Assembly (NCBI GenBank): GCA_035079385.1
Contig: JAVHKY010000053.1
Span: 496,001-560,000 of the forward strand
Direction: 5' to 3'
Length of the DNA stretch: 64,000 bases
Source: Aspidiotus rigidus
Lineage: Eukaryota; Arthropoda; Insecta; Hemiptera; Diaspididae
The translations under genes and the position numbers were made by a program. Below are positions 25,371 through 38,042 of the stretch, one piece after another (the first letter of the stretch is position 1; the number at the start of each line of letters is the position of its first letter). The notes under the pieces were generated by a model. The model had not been told where the DNA came from. It saw only the letters and a list, made by a program, of their open reading frames with translations, and made no database searches.

Positions 25371-25700
25371 TATATATATATATATATATAAGATTTTTTT
25401 GTCCGCGGAACTCCTCTGAAACTACCCGATGGATTTTTTTGTAACTTGGCCATATTGTAGTAGTATATCTGAAGATGTGCACCTGCAATTTTTTTGAAAA
25501 TCGGATGTGTAGTTCTCGAGAAATTTTCAATTTGTTGAGAAATTTTGCAGTATTTCGAGTACCTTTTTGTCCGCGGAACTCCTCCGAAACTACCCGATGG
25601 ATTTTTTTGTAACTCGGCCATATTGTAGTATTATATTTGAAGATGTGCACCTGCATTTTTTTTGAGGATCGGATGAGTAGTTCTCGAGACATTTTTACTT
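25364..25700. repeat. (TA)n microsatellite and two-copy 165-bp tandem duplication
   Basis: A TA dinucleotide run at about 25364-25390 precedes two copies (about 25395-25555 and 25562-25700) sharing TTTTTGTCCGCGGAACTCCT, GAAACTACCCGATGGATTTT and GAAGATGTGCACCTGCA. Copies differ at scattered bases. Confidence 0.88.
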
Positions 25701-26077
25701 TTGTTGAAAATTTTTCACTATTACGAGTAGCTTCTTACGAATAGCTGCGAGTAGCTGCTTACGTTAGGAGAAGCGGATTTTCCTATACGTTTACCACTTT
25801 CGTTATCAGGTACGTGTATTGTGAAGAACCTTTCATCATTCGACAGGTTCATTCTTCGTTCGTTCTTTACCAAGGGTTCATTGGATTTTATTTCTGATGA
25901 AACCTTTTCGTTCAAATTTAGTACACTTGTATCTCGCTTCCCACAGCCCCTAGAGCGTTGAATTTTGTTTTGTCAAATTTTATTTGTTTTGTTAAATTTA
26001 TTTTTGAACGGATAGTGGCAATGGCGAGTTGTTCATTTTTCTAGCTATTTTTCATTATTATTAGTCATACTCGATAG

Positions 26078-26540
26078 TTTTTTTTTTTTTTTTTTTTTTT
26101 ATTATTATTTTACGAGCATTATAAACTGCACGAGGGTTATTTGCTCGGCGTTACAATCTTATTTTAGAACATTACTTGAATTAGGTTAAATTAGGTACGT
26201 ATTGGTGGAATTGAGTGGCGATCGAACGGAATTTGTTGGTGAATTATATGAAGTTGTAGAATTGAGTGGTGCGTAAATAAGTTAGGGTTGAGTCGATGGT
26301 TTCGGAGTTGTTGTTTAGTGCTGCATTGATATTGGAAGATATATTTAGGGAGGTTCGAGTGGGTTGCAGGACGGGGCATGAGAAAATAAAATGATCAACT
26401 GATAAATTTTCTTGGAGACAGTGAGGGCATGATGGAGGAGCGAGATTAGTGAGAAGATAAGTATGAGTAAGACGAGTGTGGCCTATTCGCAGCCGAGCTA
26501 AAATGACCTCCTCTTGCCTTGAATTTCGTTGGGATGAGGA
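26078..26540 (-). pseudogene. LINE C-terminal relic with 3' A-tail
   Basis: The minus strand reads RQEEVILARLRIGHTRLTH, then SCPHCLQENLSVDHFIFSCP, a CCHC-like terminal finger of RNase H-bearing I/Jockey-type LINEs, and a stop at 26244-26246. A T-run at 26078-26100 (plus strand) is the element's poly-A tail. It is truncated at the 5' end. Confidence 0.8.
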
Positions 26541-26897
26541 CCAAAATGTGGGTTCACGTTTTATTTTTCTTAATTTGTTATTCGACTGATTTTAGTGAAA
26601 ACCTTGAGTTTGAATGATTAAGTACAATTTTTTAATCTTCATCAAGTGTGCTGATGCGAGACTATACCTGGGTGATTTCACTCTTAATTAATAATTGATT
26701 TATTTGTCATTTTTTCATGTATGGGTACATAATTAATAGTGGTTCATAGTTGATTTGAGGTGTCAAAAGAGATGGAAAGATTATTTTCAATTTGGACTGG
26801 CTTTTTTGAGTGAGATTTGAGATTAGACTAACGAGTAAACCGGGCTTGGGTGCTATATATTTTTACCGAATTTTCTAGCTAGAAAAGTGAGGTATTT

Positions 26898-27180
26898 TGT
26901 TAATACGTTTGGAATGGTTGAAGCGTGAGGGAAGGAATGAGGGGTTGACTATTGGGTGATTGGTTGCTTCTTTCGTTTCGACATCGATTTTTTTAGTTTT
27001 TCGGGATCTCGTTGTAGCTGGATTCCCAGATGAAGAATTTTGGGGTGGAGTGTGCATAGAAAATGGTGATATGATAGCGTGAAGGCAATTTATGAGTGCA
27101 CGAGAGGAATAGCAGCTCGAGATAGCTTTAAGAGATGCCAGAATTCGGAAGTGATAAAGAATTGAACCACTCATCCTAAT
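26898..27180 (-). pseudogene. Possible LINE RNase H-region relic
   Basis: The minus strand reads LKAISSCYSSRALINCLHAI and, further on, ETKEATNHP. These resemble the RNase H region of I/Jockey-type LINEs (substrate helix, and the D-x-x-AKEA end). No intact catalytic set is visible. It splits a dispersed repeat copy. Confidence 0.4.
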
Positions 27181-27734
27181 ATACAGTATACTAGACTAAT
27201 AATATGCTAAGAATAAGGTATGGGAAAAAATGATTGTAGAGCTCTTTTTTATTAGAAACAACTGTTATAGCCTCGTAGCAGTTTGGACAGGGGGAGGGGG
27301 AGTGGTTTTTCTGGAGACGTTTTGTAGGTTTTAGATGACTCTTAGCCTAAAGTATAACAAAATTCAGGTTTCCTTATTGGATTATAGGTATCTTTACTCT
27401 GTTATCTGTTGATGTGACATCGTAGTGATAGAATTTATAAACTGAGTTTTATTGTTTATTCTACAAATGTTTGACATGATTGACAGGTCATTGGTATTTA
27501 ATTTAAAGAGAGGGAGTGACTCTCTCAATGTTTCTTGCATTGTGGGAAGAAAAGTCGTGTACTACTCACGCGACCGCGTGAGTGTTTTTTTCAGAAATAC
27601 CTCCTCGATATACAAGACGTGTTCCACGTATTTTATTTTAGAGAATAAATTTTGGACAATATTTTAGGTCGAATTTGAGTATAATTTTTTTGTTGGAAAT
27701 ATCAAGTTAATCAAATTTAACGGTTCAATGATGA

Positions 27735-27890
27735 GTGTCCCATACGTACTTGGTTTACTACTGTTTCCCTGTTAAAAATGTCAACAGTGGTGTCTGTAAG
27801 ATCAAGGGCCATTACTGCTCCACTACTTACATTGGCAAAACTCGCCACCTGATTCAAATTCGAATTGATCTGTATTTTGTAGATTTATTT
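27735..27890 (+). pseudogene. Possible Penelope-like GIY-YIG endonuclease remnant
   Basis: A short frame has two cysteine-bearing turns followed by TYIGKTRHLIQIRID. This resembles the YIG-K-T-x-R-x-x-x-x-R-I signature of the GIY-YIG nuclease of Penelope-like elements. Only this stub is visible. It would fit the hammerhead-like repeat at 15 kb, but the link is inferred. Confidence 0.42.
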
Positions 27891-28067
27891 TCGCTTCTCA
27901 CCCCCAGGTACAGTGTAGTCACTATCTTGCAAGAGAAGTCGAGAGAATCCCTCTTTCAAAATTTCTCCTTGTAAACCTTTACCTTTAGAAGCTGTTTAAA
28001 TTTTCCACCTAGATGACGACTCTTGGCTTGTTTATTTCTTTTTATTCGTCACTACTAGCGTGCGCGC

Positions 28068-28231
28068 CAGTGGCAGATTACCCGAAAAGCACAGGAAGCA
28101 AGTACTTCCGCAGCGGCAAATTTTTGGGAGCGGCAAATTGAACGGAAAATGCGATGAATTACGTGTAAAAAATAAAAAATTGAAAAATTCACTTTACGCT
28201 TCGAAGCGGTAGAAGGCTTCATCCGCCACTG
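28068..28231. mobile_element. hAT-type non-autonomous element with 8-bp TSD
   Basis: 164 bp with ends CAGTGGCAGATTA...ATCCGCCACTG. Flanks GTGCGCGC (28060-28067) and GTACGCGC (28232-28239) are an 8-bp duplication with one mismatch. CAGTGGCG-type ends are widespread among animal hAT elements. No coding capacity. Confidence 0.82.
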
Positions 28232-28239
28232 GTACGCGC

Positions 28240-29916
28240 ACTATCCCACCAGTTAAAATGTGATTTACTCTGAAGCCTGTTGGCTTCACCCGGAAGCTAC
28301 CGTAAGGAAGATGGCTTACCCATCCCAACACTCGCTGGAATGAATAAGGAACCCATCTTGACACTCTATAAAATAGCGACAATGAGTGCCGTGGCAGAGA
28401 CAAAAAACCCAGGGTGCACTACTTTCGCGCTATGATTCCACATAATACGGACCTCAGCGTCATAAACTACAGCGGGAGCCGGTACATCACCTTTCAGAAG
28501 ATGACCTTGACAATATTTGAAATGTGCGGCAAATTGGGCATCGTAAATTTGAATCAGGTTGTCAGCTCAAACCAGGAAATGACGGTCTTCTTAGCTCCCC
28601 CTATCAATTTTACAGTCCTGGTTACCGGTATCCCTACAAGTATTTTTAGTAGTGGAATATCAGTAAAGCGCGTAAGCTATTAGTACCTATTAATCTCCTT
28701 TACTATTGAGCTCGAGTATCGTTCTTGTCCTCTTTGCCTTTTTGCTTTCCAGTTCTTTCTTATCAGTTGATTTTGATGACCCTTGTGTTGAGAGGGCAGC
28801 TACAATTACTAATCTAATGCGGTTCGGCGGTAATACTCTATCCTCTTCCCCTCTCTCAGATGTCTCGGCACTCGTAATTTCACTGAATTCTTTCTCATTT
28901 ATAATTAAAATTTTAGAGTTGAAGATTCGAACTATTGAATGTACCCTTACTAGGTTTTCATGAATCGGTTGCGTGGCGGGGAAAATTTTTTAGAGTGGGG
29001 AGCAAGCGATATCGATAGAAAAAAAAAAAAGAAATAAGGTACACACGATTTGATGGAAGTTTTTCCAACCAAAATTTAAAGATTATATCAGATACCTATT
29101 TTCAGACAAAACTCGAAAATTGTTAGAAAAACAACGCCTATCTAGCGTCGTAAATATTGACCTTGAGATGAAATATTCGAACATTATACTCTGATCGGGA
29201 AATAAAATCAATTGTAAATTTTATACAAGTATGAAAAAAAAAAAAAAAAAAACTCAAAGAGGTATGGAAACGATGCTGGACAAAAATGCATGCTTGTTGA
29301 CACGACTTTTTCTTATAATTTTACTCCGCCACCGGTATAGAGCGACTCTCGATTTTTTAGTCCATTGAACTTTTGCTCTACTTAGTTTCAAGATAGAATG
29401 CATATTTTGACCTACAAAAAAATTCGTTGAAATTTGATAGCATATCAAAGAAGAAGCATACGTAACTGACGAACTCTTATCTACCTTATTTTTCGATGCA
29501 ATTTTTTAACGATCAGGGTTCGCCGAAGAATCACTTACTCATAGAAAGAAAATTTTAAGTTCTGGATTTTTCAGTTATTCAAAAATACCGTACCTACTTA
29601 ATCTACTCGTGTATTGAATTTCAGATCATTTTAAGATAAGACAGTCGACTGAGAGGGAAAATGAAGATTCGCCCCAAAATATTTTTCGAGTGCACAGCAA
29701 AATTCACGAAAAAACTTAAATTCGCTTCGACGAATGAAAATCACGAACTTGAAACAATAAAAACTCGATTTACTTCGTTAAAAATCAGTCCTGAATTATT
29801 TTAATGACATTCCCATAAAATTATGTATTGGGTACATCGATAGACGACACATCTTTTTTTCACAATTCGTTTCACAAAAAGACGTAGCCAAAGATACACG
29901 TACGTTCGCGTGCAAC
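28240..29916. other. No supported gene
   Basis: Short ORFs at 28414-28683 and 28706-28963 have no recognisable features. A-runs are at about 29020 and 29235. The tubulin 3' UTR must occupy the right end. Confidence 0.45.
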
Positions 29917-32086
29917 TTATGCCGGCGCCGGAGTTGTTGCATCGGATGGCGGCGCATCCGCTGGAGCCTCAGAACCTTCAGCCGTTCTTGGTGTCAATCG
30001 CGGAGCTTCTTCGTACTCTGCGTCGTCGTCACCGCTGGCTTCTTCGTATTGCTGGTATTCGGAGATCAAGTCCAGCATGTTTCCTTGAAAAAAAATAAAT
30101 AAATAAATAAATATTGTGTCAATAATAAAACTTGTGTCATCATAAACCGACTATACCTTCAGCTTTCGAAAATTCGTCTTCGTCCATGCCCTCACCGGTA
30201 TACCAATGCAAGAAAGCCTTTCTCTGGAACATAGCGTTGTATTGGTCGGCAATTCTTCTAAATACTTCTTGGATGCTCGTTGTGTTGCCCATGAAGGTAA
30301 CCGACATCGGGATTCCTCTATTCGGAATATCGCAAACGGCGGTTTTCAAATTGTTGGGAATCCAATCGGCGAAGTACATGGAATTTCTTTGTTGGATAGC
30401 GCTCAGTTGTTCTTCAACCTTGAAGGATAGAAAAATTGGACATTACGACACAAAAAAAATTGACCAGGACTTATGACTTTCTGCATTAATAACTAGCACT
30501 ATCCCATCCGCTTCTTTTCTGTTCTTATAAAGCAAATCACCCCAAGGAAGCGTAATTAATCTTACCTCTTTCGTGGACATTCTTCCTCTGAAGACTAAGG
30601 CCACACAGAGGTAGTTTCCATTCCTGGGGTCGCATGCAGCCATCATGTTCTTCATGTCGAATGCTTGCATCGTGAGTTCATTCACGGTCATCGCTCGGTA
30701 ATCTTGTACTTCTTTTGCGGTGAGAGGTGCAAATCCTGGGACGAAGAAGTGTAGACGGGGGAACGGTACCATGTTGACGGCTAATTTTCTCAGATCAGCG
30801 TTCAATTGACCAGGGTATCTGAAACTGGTGGTTATGCCCGATAACGTCAACGAGATGAGATGGTTGAGATCGCTGTACACTGGTTTCTCGAGTTTCAGGG
30901 TTCGCGTGCAAATGTCGAATAGAGCTTCGTTATCAATACAGAATGTAGCATCAGTAGATTCTACCAGTTGGTCTACCGATAAGGTGGTGTTATATGGCTC
31001 CACGACGACGTCAGATACCTGAGAGCGAAAGAAAAAATCGATGTAAAATTTAATATCATTTAGGGGTCATAAAAAAAATTCTCGACTTACTTTCGGGGAT
31101 GGGATGACTGAATGCGTGTTCAGAATACGATCAGGAAATTCCTCTCGTATTTTGTTGATCAATAACGTTCCCATACCAGATCCAGTTCCTCCTCCCAACG
31201 AGTGCACGATTTGAAAACCTTGTAAACATTCGGCTCCTTCGGCTTCTTTCCTGAAAATTCAGAAGTAGATTGCTTAGTTTTACGATTTGTCACTCACGGT
31301 ACTTAGAAAATAATTTCGACATACCTGACAACTTCCAAAGTGGCTTCGGCTAATTCGGATCCATCGGTGTAGTGTCCTTTAGCCCAGTTATTGCCAGCTC
31401 CGGTTGATCCCGCAATAAAATTATCGGGTCTAAAAAGCGGTCCGATTTCACGACCCCTAATAGAGTCCAGTACTCCGGGTTCCAAATCAACCAATATAGC
31501 TCTGGGTACATACTTACAACCTGGAATTGTAACGTTAAAAATGATTAGGTACTGTTTGAGTCTTTTATTCTCGGAATTAAGGGACCCTCAAAAAATATCA
31601 ATGAATTCTCTTACCTAAACCTTGATTAAAATAAACATTAATGCGTTCAATTTGTAATGGCGAATCGCCATAGTAATGGCCAGTGGGATCAATCGCATGT
31701 TCGTCCGATAACAATTCCCAGAACTAAATAAAAAAATGAAAAAAAGTAACAAAAAATAAGGCAGGTACAGTACACGACCACGAAGAGGTCGTTGACCTCA
31801 AAACTATGTTTTCGATTTTTGAATTTCACAAAATTTACTAGCAGCTTGTTCTTTCTAATTTACTTGAACGGAATTTAAAACAAACTTATCGGAAAGAAAT
31901 CGGAAGTTTAGTTCCTACGACTATAAATTTATACGAAGAAGAAAAAACCAGAATTTCATAAGACTCGAATTGACGAAAATTTTCGTAATAATTTCTGAAA
32001 ACGTTGAAAAAAGATTTCCAATAACTTACTTTTGTTCCAATTTGATTGCCACTTTGGCCGATTTGTAAATGCACGATTTCTCTCAT
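29917..32086 (-). CDS. Divergent beta-tubulin
   Basis: Exons in gene order: 32030-32086, 31615-31723, 31325-31520, 31091-31250, 30566-31018, 30157-30418, 29917-30083; 1404 nt, 467 aa, with consistent phases. Usual beta-tubulins are about 445-450 aa. Beta-tubulin pairs with alpha-tubulin, binds exchangeable GTP and forms microtubules. Present: the MREI start that mediates autoregulation of tubulin mRNA, the GTP loop [32 protein letters not shown], and [14 protein letters not shown]. Divergent points: the N-terminus reads [19 protein letters not shown], so the near-invariant Cys12 of the nucleotide pocket is Ser. The tail after YQQYEEASG is [10 protein letters not shown] then Pro/Ala/Thr-rich, ending TTPAPA, instead of a long Glu-rich tail. 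This suggests a specialised paralogue, for example in testis, rather than the main cytoplasmic gene. That role is inference. Confidence 0.95.
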
Positions 32087-33378
32087 ATTGTTATTTTATA
32101 ATTTTCAACAAAAATTTGAATTACAAAAAATTTTGAACGTCATTCTCTGCCAAAGGCCAAAGTCAGAATAATCGGCAAACGGTTCCCAGATGTTCCGCTG
32201 ATTTCGGTCGTTAGCATTTCTATGTTTGTTCACAAACCACATATTTCTAGATTTCGATTCTATACAAAAATATAAATTATAGGCCTAATTTAAATGTAGG
32301 CCTAAATTTCACTACTACCTTAACTGAAGAAAAATATAACCAGGTCGTTCTTTTGATTGCTGCATCATCGATAAATCATTCTGTAATCACGAATCGAAGA
32401 AAAATATATTTATTCGAGACCCCTTTTTTTATACTTTGTAAAATCATCAGGTATGATTCATGAAACTCGCTTCCCAGCTTCAAATCTTATTCTGTGCTCG
32501 TATCAATAATATTTGATCCTCGATTTATTTTTGGTGATTAATTTTTTCCGAACTTGACTGCATCATTATCACGACGTTATCAGAAGAATTGAGAGGATAA
32601 ACTGCGTGATCAAGACATTCGAACTTGACTGCAACTATCAAGATTTTATCTGAGAAATTGAGACAGTAAACCGCAGTACAATCGATTGTTAAATCGTTTA
32701 ATTACCTATGCAGAACACTTCTCATAAAATTTCAAGAATCTCGAACGCTAATTCTGTTGACAGACAAGAAATTCTCGAACAACCGCCTACTACCAAGTAA
32801 AATTATTAGAAAATTGGGCTTCTGAAGTATTGAAGAATCTCTCCTTTTGCCGACTTTGACAACGACGAAGGGATTGGTAAATGCATGAAATTTTATTAAA
32901 TATGCGGGATTATTCTACAGTTCAAAACTTCAGAAGCCTGATCTTGTATTTCCTAATTCGAACCATTATCGATAGAATAGTGCGAATTGATTGTGAACGA
33001 TAAATATCGTTTTCAACTCGTAAAAAATATTCTTTCTACTGAGCACGACTAAGACGTCGAATTTTGTTACAATAGATGAAAATCAAGTATCATAATTCTG
33101 ATTGATTCACAATAGAATTCAGTTATAATGATCATTCTATAAAACACCGTCGATTACATAAAACGTTCGTAGGATTTAATCAATACCACTTCTCTTCCAA
33201 CCTATTTATTCTACTACAAAAGGAAAACATCTTTGAATTCACGGTACAAATTTATGGTTCGAGCTGAAAAATCTTTATTTTTCCATATATTTATAGGAAA
33301 ACTCTTCTGAGCATCACGATACGCTAATAACATTCATAATCTAATTTTAAAACCGAAAGTACAACATATAGATTAGTT
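32087..33378. other. Tubulin upstream region; no gene seen
   Basis: AT-rich spacer between the tubulin start and the 3' end of the ATP synthase b gene. It should hold the tubulin promoter. A loosely repeated phrase (GAACTTGACTGCA, then TTATCAGAAGAATTGAGA or TTATCTGAGAAATTGAGA) occurs twice at about 32550-32660. Confidence 0.5.
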
Positions 33379-34722
33379 TTATACAGACTTCTGAGTTCTG
33401 GTAGCTAATACATTTAGATCACTAAGACATTGTTTCAATGTGTCGGCTTCGGAGGTTTTGCGTAATGATTTCTGCACTTCGTCTATCACCCATTTAATCA
33501 TAAAGTCTTGTTTGATTCTTGAATCGATTTTACCAATTTCGACCTGATAATCCAATCGACGTTTCACCTATACAGACAATACCCCAACAATGAAGTTTTG
33601 ATATTCTATAAATTACAGGTTGGTTTACACTTTAGAAGTGAACACAGTGTTCTAAGAAAATTAAAAAACTGCAAAACGTTACCAATTCCAAACTTTGAAG
33701 GATCAAAAAGTTGATAACTTTTTTATGAAATAAATACAAAAGATTTTTATCATCAACATACTTGATTGTAAATACTCATCGCGCTGTCTCTATAAGCGGC
33801 TTCCAGCTGTAATCCGACATTCTCTTTTTTCGTTTCAAAAATCAACTGAGTTCCCTCAGCAACACCCTGCTCCTCTTTTTCTTTTTGGATCGCCAAGTGC
33901 CTGTGTTCTTTAGCAGTTTCCTCATACTCACGAGCGCCTTCGATCGTTTGCTAGAGATTCAAAATAATGTAAGATTGAAACCGATAACTAGCGCAGTTCT
34001 CTTTAAATAGCGCGGTACATCATTACTCACTCGAGTATCGAAACCTAAAGTGTAAGATAAAATATTTCCCGCCTGCGTTCTGGTGAATGTGTACCACCAA
34101 AAGTACCAAGCACAGATATGATCCCAATGAACGCCGTGCGTTATCAGAATTTCTTTCTGAGCTAAAAATAAGACAAATCCAATTCCCAATGTGTACGGAC
34201 CTGAAACATAGTTAGTTGAAGATAGAAAACTATCGCACAATCCTTGAACTTCTACATTCAATGCATCACGTACCAGCGACTCCCATTTTCTCGTACATAA
34301 ATTTGAACCAAGTTTCGGGAAAGATGACCATTCGCGTAAGGGCTGGTTCCTCTTGAAATTTATGCCTTGGGAAATTGACTAAGTCTCTCTCCGGTGACTC
34401 GAAGACAGTTGGATAGACAGGTGCATCGTCAGATAACTCTGTCGTTACTTTCTCACGCCAAGGTTTATTATCATCCTTCTCGATGATTACCAATTCATTT
34501 TCCCACGATTTAAGATCAGTATCTGACGGAGTAGATGCAGCAGTTATCGCATTCCTTGCAAATTGCAGAACACTAGATTGTGCACTTCTTGGGCGAAGAA
34601 CTGAAACTGAATATTTTTCAATATCTCATGAGTAAACAGCGATAAGATGAAATCGGTTTACACAGATGAGGATTGAAACGATATTATTACTTACTTGTTT
34701 GTCGGCCCAACCTGGACAGCAT
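33379..34722 (-). CDS. ATPsynB: Mitochondrial ATP synthase subunit b (ATP5PB)
   Basis: Exons in gene order: 34695-34722, 34274-34600, 34031-34200, 33762-33950, 33379-33567; 903 nt, 300 aa, with consistent phases. Subunit b is the peripheral-stalk anchor of the mitochondrial F1Fo ATP synthase; two membrane helices are followed by a long helix that reaches the F1 head. Visible: an Arg-rich presequence (MLSRLGRQTILRPRSAQ), the family segment FPETWFKFMYEKMGVAGPYT followed by LGIGFVLFLAQKEI, and the stalk region FETKKENVGLQLEAAYR and KRRLDYQVEIGKI, ending SDLNVLATR. The part corresponding to the second membrane helix (WDHICAWYFWWYTFTRTQ) is strongly divergent and Trp-rich compared with the usual Gly/Val-rich stretch. 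The start is set by the presequence and the short first exon. Confidence 0.9.
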
Positions 34723-35383
34723 AGTTGAGAAAATATTGGAATTTCAATAGATTCAAAAAATGAGAAATCCAAAGTCCTATTTTTACGAATTAGTTGAAGG
34801 ATTCAATTTGGGAAACGAATCCGATTAGAACGACCCACGACCTTCCAATTGACCGTACACGGACGACGGAACCACGGACAATGAATGCTCGAGCAGGGAG
34901 TACACAATTGCAATTGCCGAAACTCCGAAAGAGTGGCGCTGTCACGCTTGTATTGAAAATGAAAAACAGGAAAACTTTGATTTTTACGTCTCAATCAATT
35001 TTATTTCAATCGAAATTTTCTTTTTCAAGTCGAAATATCAAACTTTACAACAGTTCATCCTTATTTTTTACTTCATTCAATATTTTACATGAACGATAGT
35101 AACGCTGCAGCGCTCGAAAATAGTGAACTACTTCGAAAAAATTAATTTTTTCATCGTTGTTTGAGCACTTCACGTGATCACGTCATCTGGAATCTTTTTC
35201 TCTCACTATTGTGGCATCATACTGACTACTGAAAATTGTAAGCACCACGTTGCGGTTGATCGTCTCTTCAATTTCAGTTTCCTAGAGTTTCTACTCTTGC
35301 TCGTAATTTCATAACAACACAATTAAAAAGAAATAGTTCGTGTCCAAAACTACACATAGGTTCATTTATTGTCAAACGAAATC
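34723..35383. promoter_or_regulatory. Divergent promoter region, ATP synthase b / RpS23
   Basis: 661 bp separates the two oppositely directed start codons, so it must contain both promoters and 5' UTRs. Pyrimidine stretches near 35260-35300 (CTCTTCAATTTC) could hold the S23 transcription start, as ribosomal protein genes usually initiate in oligopyrimidine. No TATA box is assigned. Confidence 0.5.
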
Positions 35384-36509
<1,126 letters not shown>

Positions 36510-36560
36510 TTTTTTTTTAATCTTTCTATTTAAATACATGCTTTAATTACAGTTTTTATC

Positions 36561-36566
36561 AATAAA
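36561..36566 (+). promoter_or_regulatory. Polyadenylation signal of RpS23
   Basis: AATAAA 52 bases after the stop codon, followed by T/GT-rich sequence. Position and context fit a short ribosomal-protein 3' UTR. Confidence 0.75.
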
Positions 36567-38042
36567 TTCTGTTGTTGAAGAATATTTTCTCCGTGTAACA
36601 TACAATTATTATATTTTATTTTTTTTACGGGGTTAATTTTACCATCTCACTTCCTTCAACTCTTACAGTACGTCCGAGTAGTGGGAATCTTGATCTTCGA
36701 TGTGCGGTATGATGGTATTGAAGCAAATTTCTTATAGTCGCATTTTTGAAACCATGTTATGTGTGTGGGCAGAGGAGGTTAGTTTTTTCGTAGAAGGTCT
36801 TGTACTCATTCTCGTTTCGAATCTGTCAGAACTTCCATTCAGTCATCGCAAGAAACAATGTTCAAAATAATGAATGACGTGAAATCCGATGCAGAAAACT
36901 TCACCGATGATGCAGCGAAATCGATTTAGATGATGATTTTAGGAAATAAGTTTCGCCGCGACTTGATATTTAACAAGCAATATTTTCCTGGATTGGTTGG
37001 TATCCCGAAGAAACTCAACTAGTTGATAAAAAAAAAATAAATACCCTCAGAACGGCTCGTTTATATGGAAGGGACGTGCAAATGTGAGAGTGGAACCTTC
37101 GAAAAAATCTACACTATTGATAGTAGAAAATTTCTTTCCTCTGGACAGTAAATTTTTTGAAGTAGCGTAACATATTGGGCCCTTCTAAATTGAAATGACG
37201 GTGATTGAGGTACGACCATAAATAGCCTACTTTATACTATTGAATGAATAATGAATCTAAGGAAAAATAATACGTAATAAGTATCATTATCTGGAATCAT
37301 CTGGATTGACGGAAACCGGGAGTCTAATATTGATCAATGATCACAATGACTGTGTTCGTTAATCGTTTTGAATCGAATAGGCGGAATGACGATCAGTGGA
37401 ATGAGACTTCCTTTAGTTCGCTTTAGCCTTCAGTAGGCAATATCAAAAGCCTTATTCACCTAATCGTGATTCTGCAGGTACGTCAATTCAATTTTATTGT
37501 AGGGCAAATCTGTTTGGTAGACATGGACAAGACAATTAGGAGAGGAGTAAACTTTTTGAGGGATCAATAATTATCCTTTTGAAAAGTTGCCATGTTAGTC
37601 CCTCCAGCAGCAGGTCTCCAGATCAATGTCAGCAGAGTATGTTTTCGGATTTCAGAAATCAGTCTTGTCAGTTGTGAGTCAACTTGCGAATGTAAACAAC
37701 ACCACCCTAAATTTAATGATAAGAGTTATCAGTCAATATGGCCACAGAATTTTCTTCGCGAGGAGTAAACAAAACACTTCATTACAAACGCCCTATGTAA
37801 GAAATACAAGTTACTCATAAGTATAATAGATTGTAGAATCCAGGACAAATTATACGGCAAGAAGCTTCAATTTCGTAAGTAAAAGCTTAGATAATAAGTC
37901 TTCGAAGTGAGTTCATACATTGTATGATTGATTTTTCTTACTTGTAGAAGTTGGATCGCCACACCCGGTTCATTTATTCGTTCTACATGTTAAGCTTCAA
38001 CTGAATCTCAAGAATGACTTTTATTGAAAGGTTTTGGTCACC
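36567..38042. other. Intergenic region, nothing firm
   Basis: No recognisable coding sequence. Possible untranslated or alternative first exons of the downstream membrane-protein gene may lie at about 37600-38000 (acceptor-like CTTGTAG at about 37950), but nothing decides it. Confidence 0.4.

Noticed and set aside
30132..30476. Plus-strand ORFs overlapping the tubulin exons
   Set aside because: They are antisense shadows of tubulin coding sequence; the minus strand matches a complete conserved protein.
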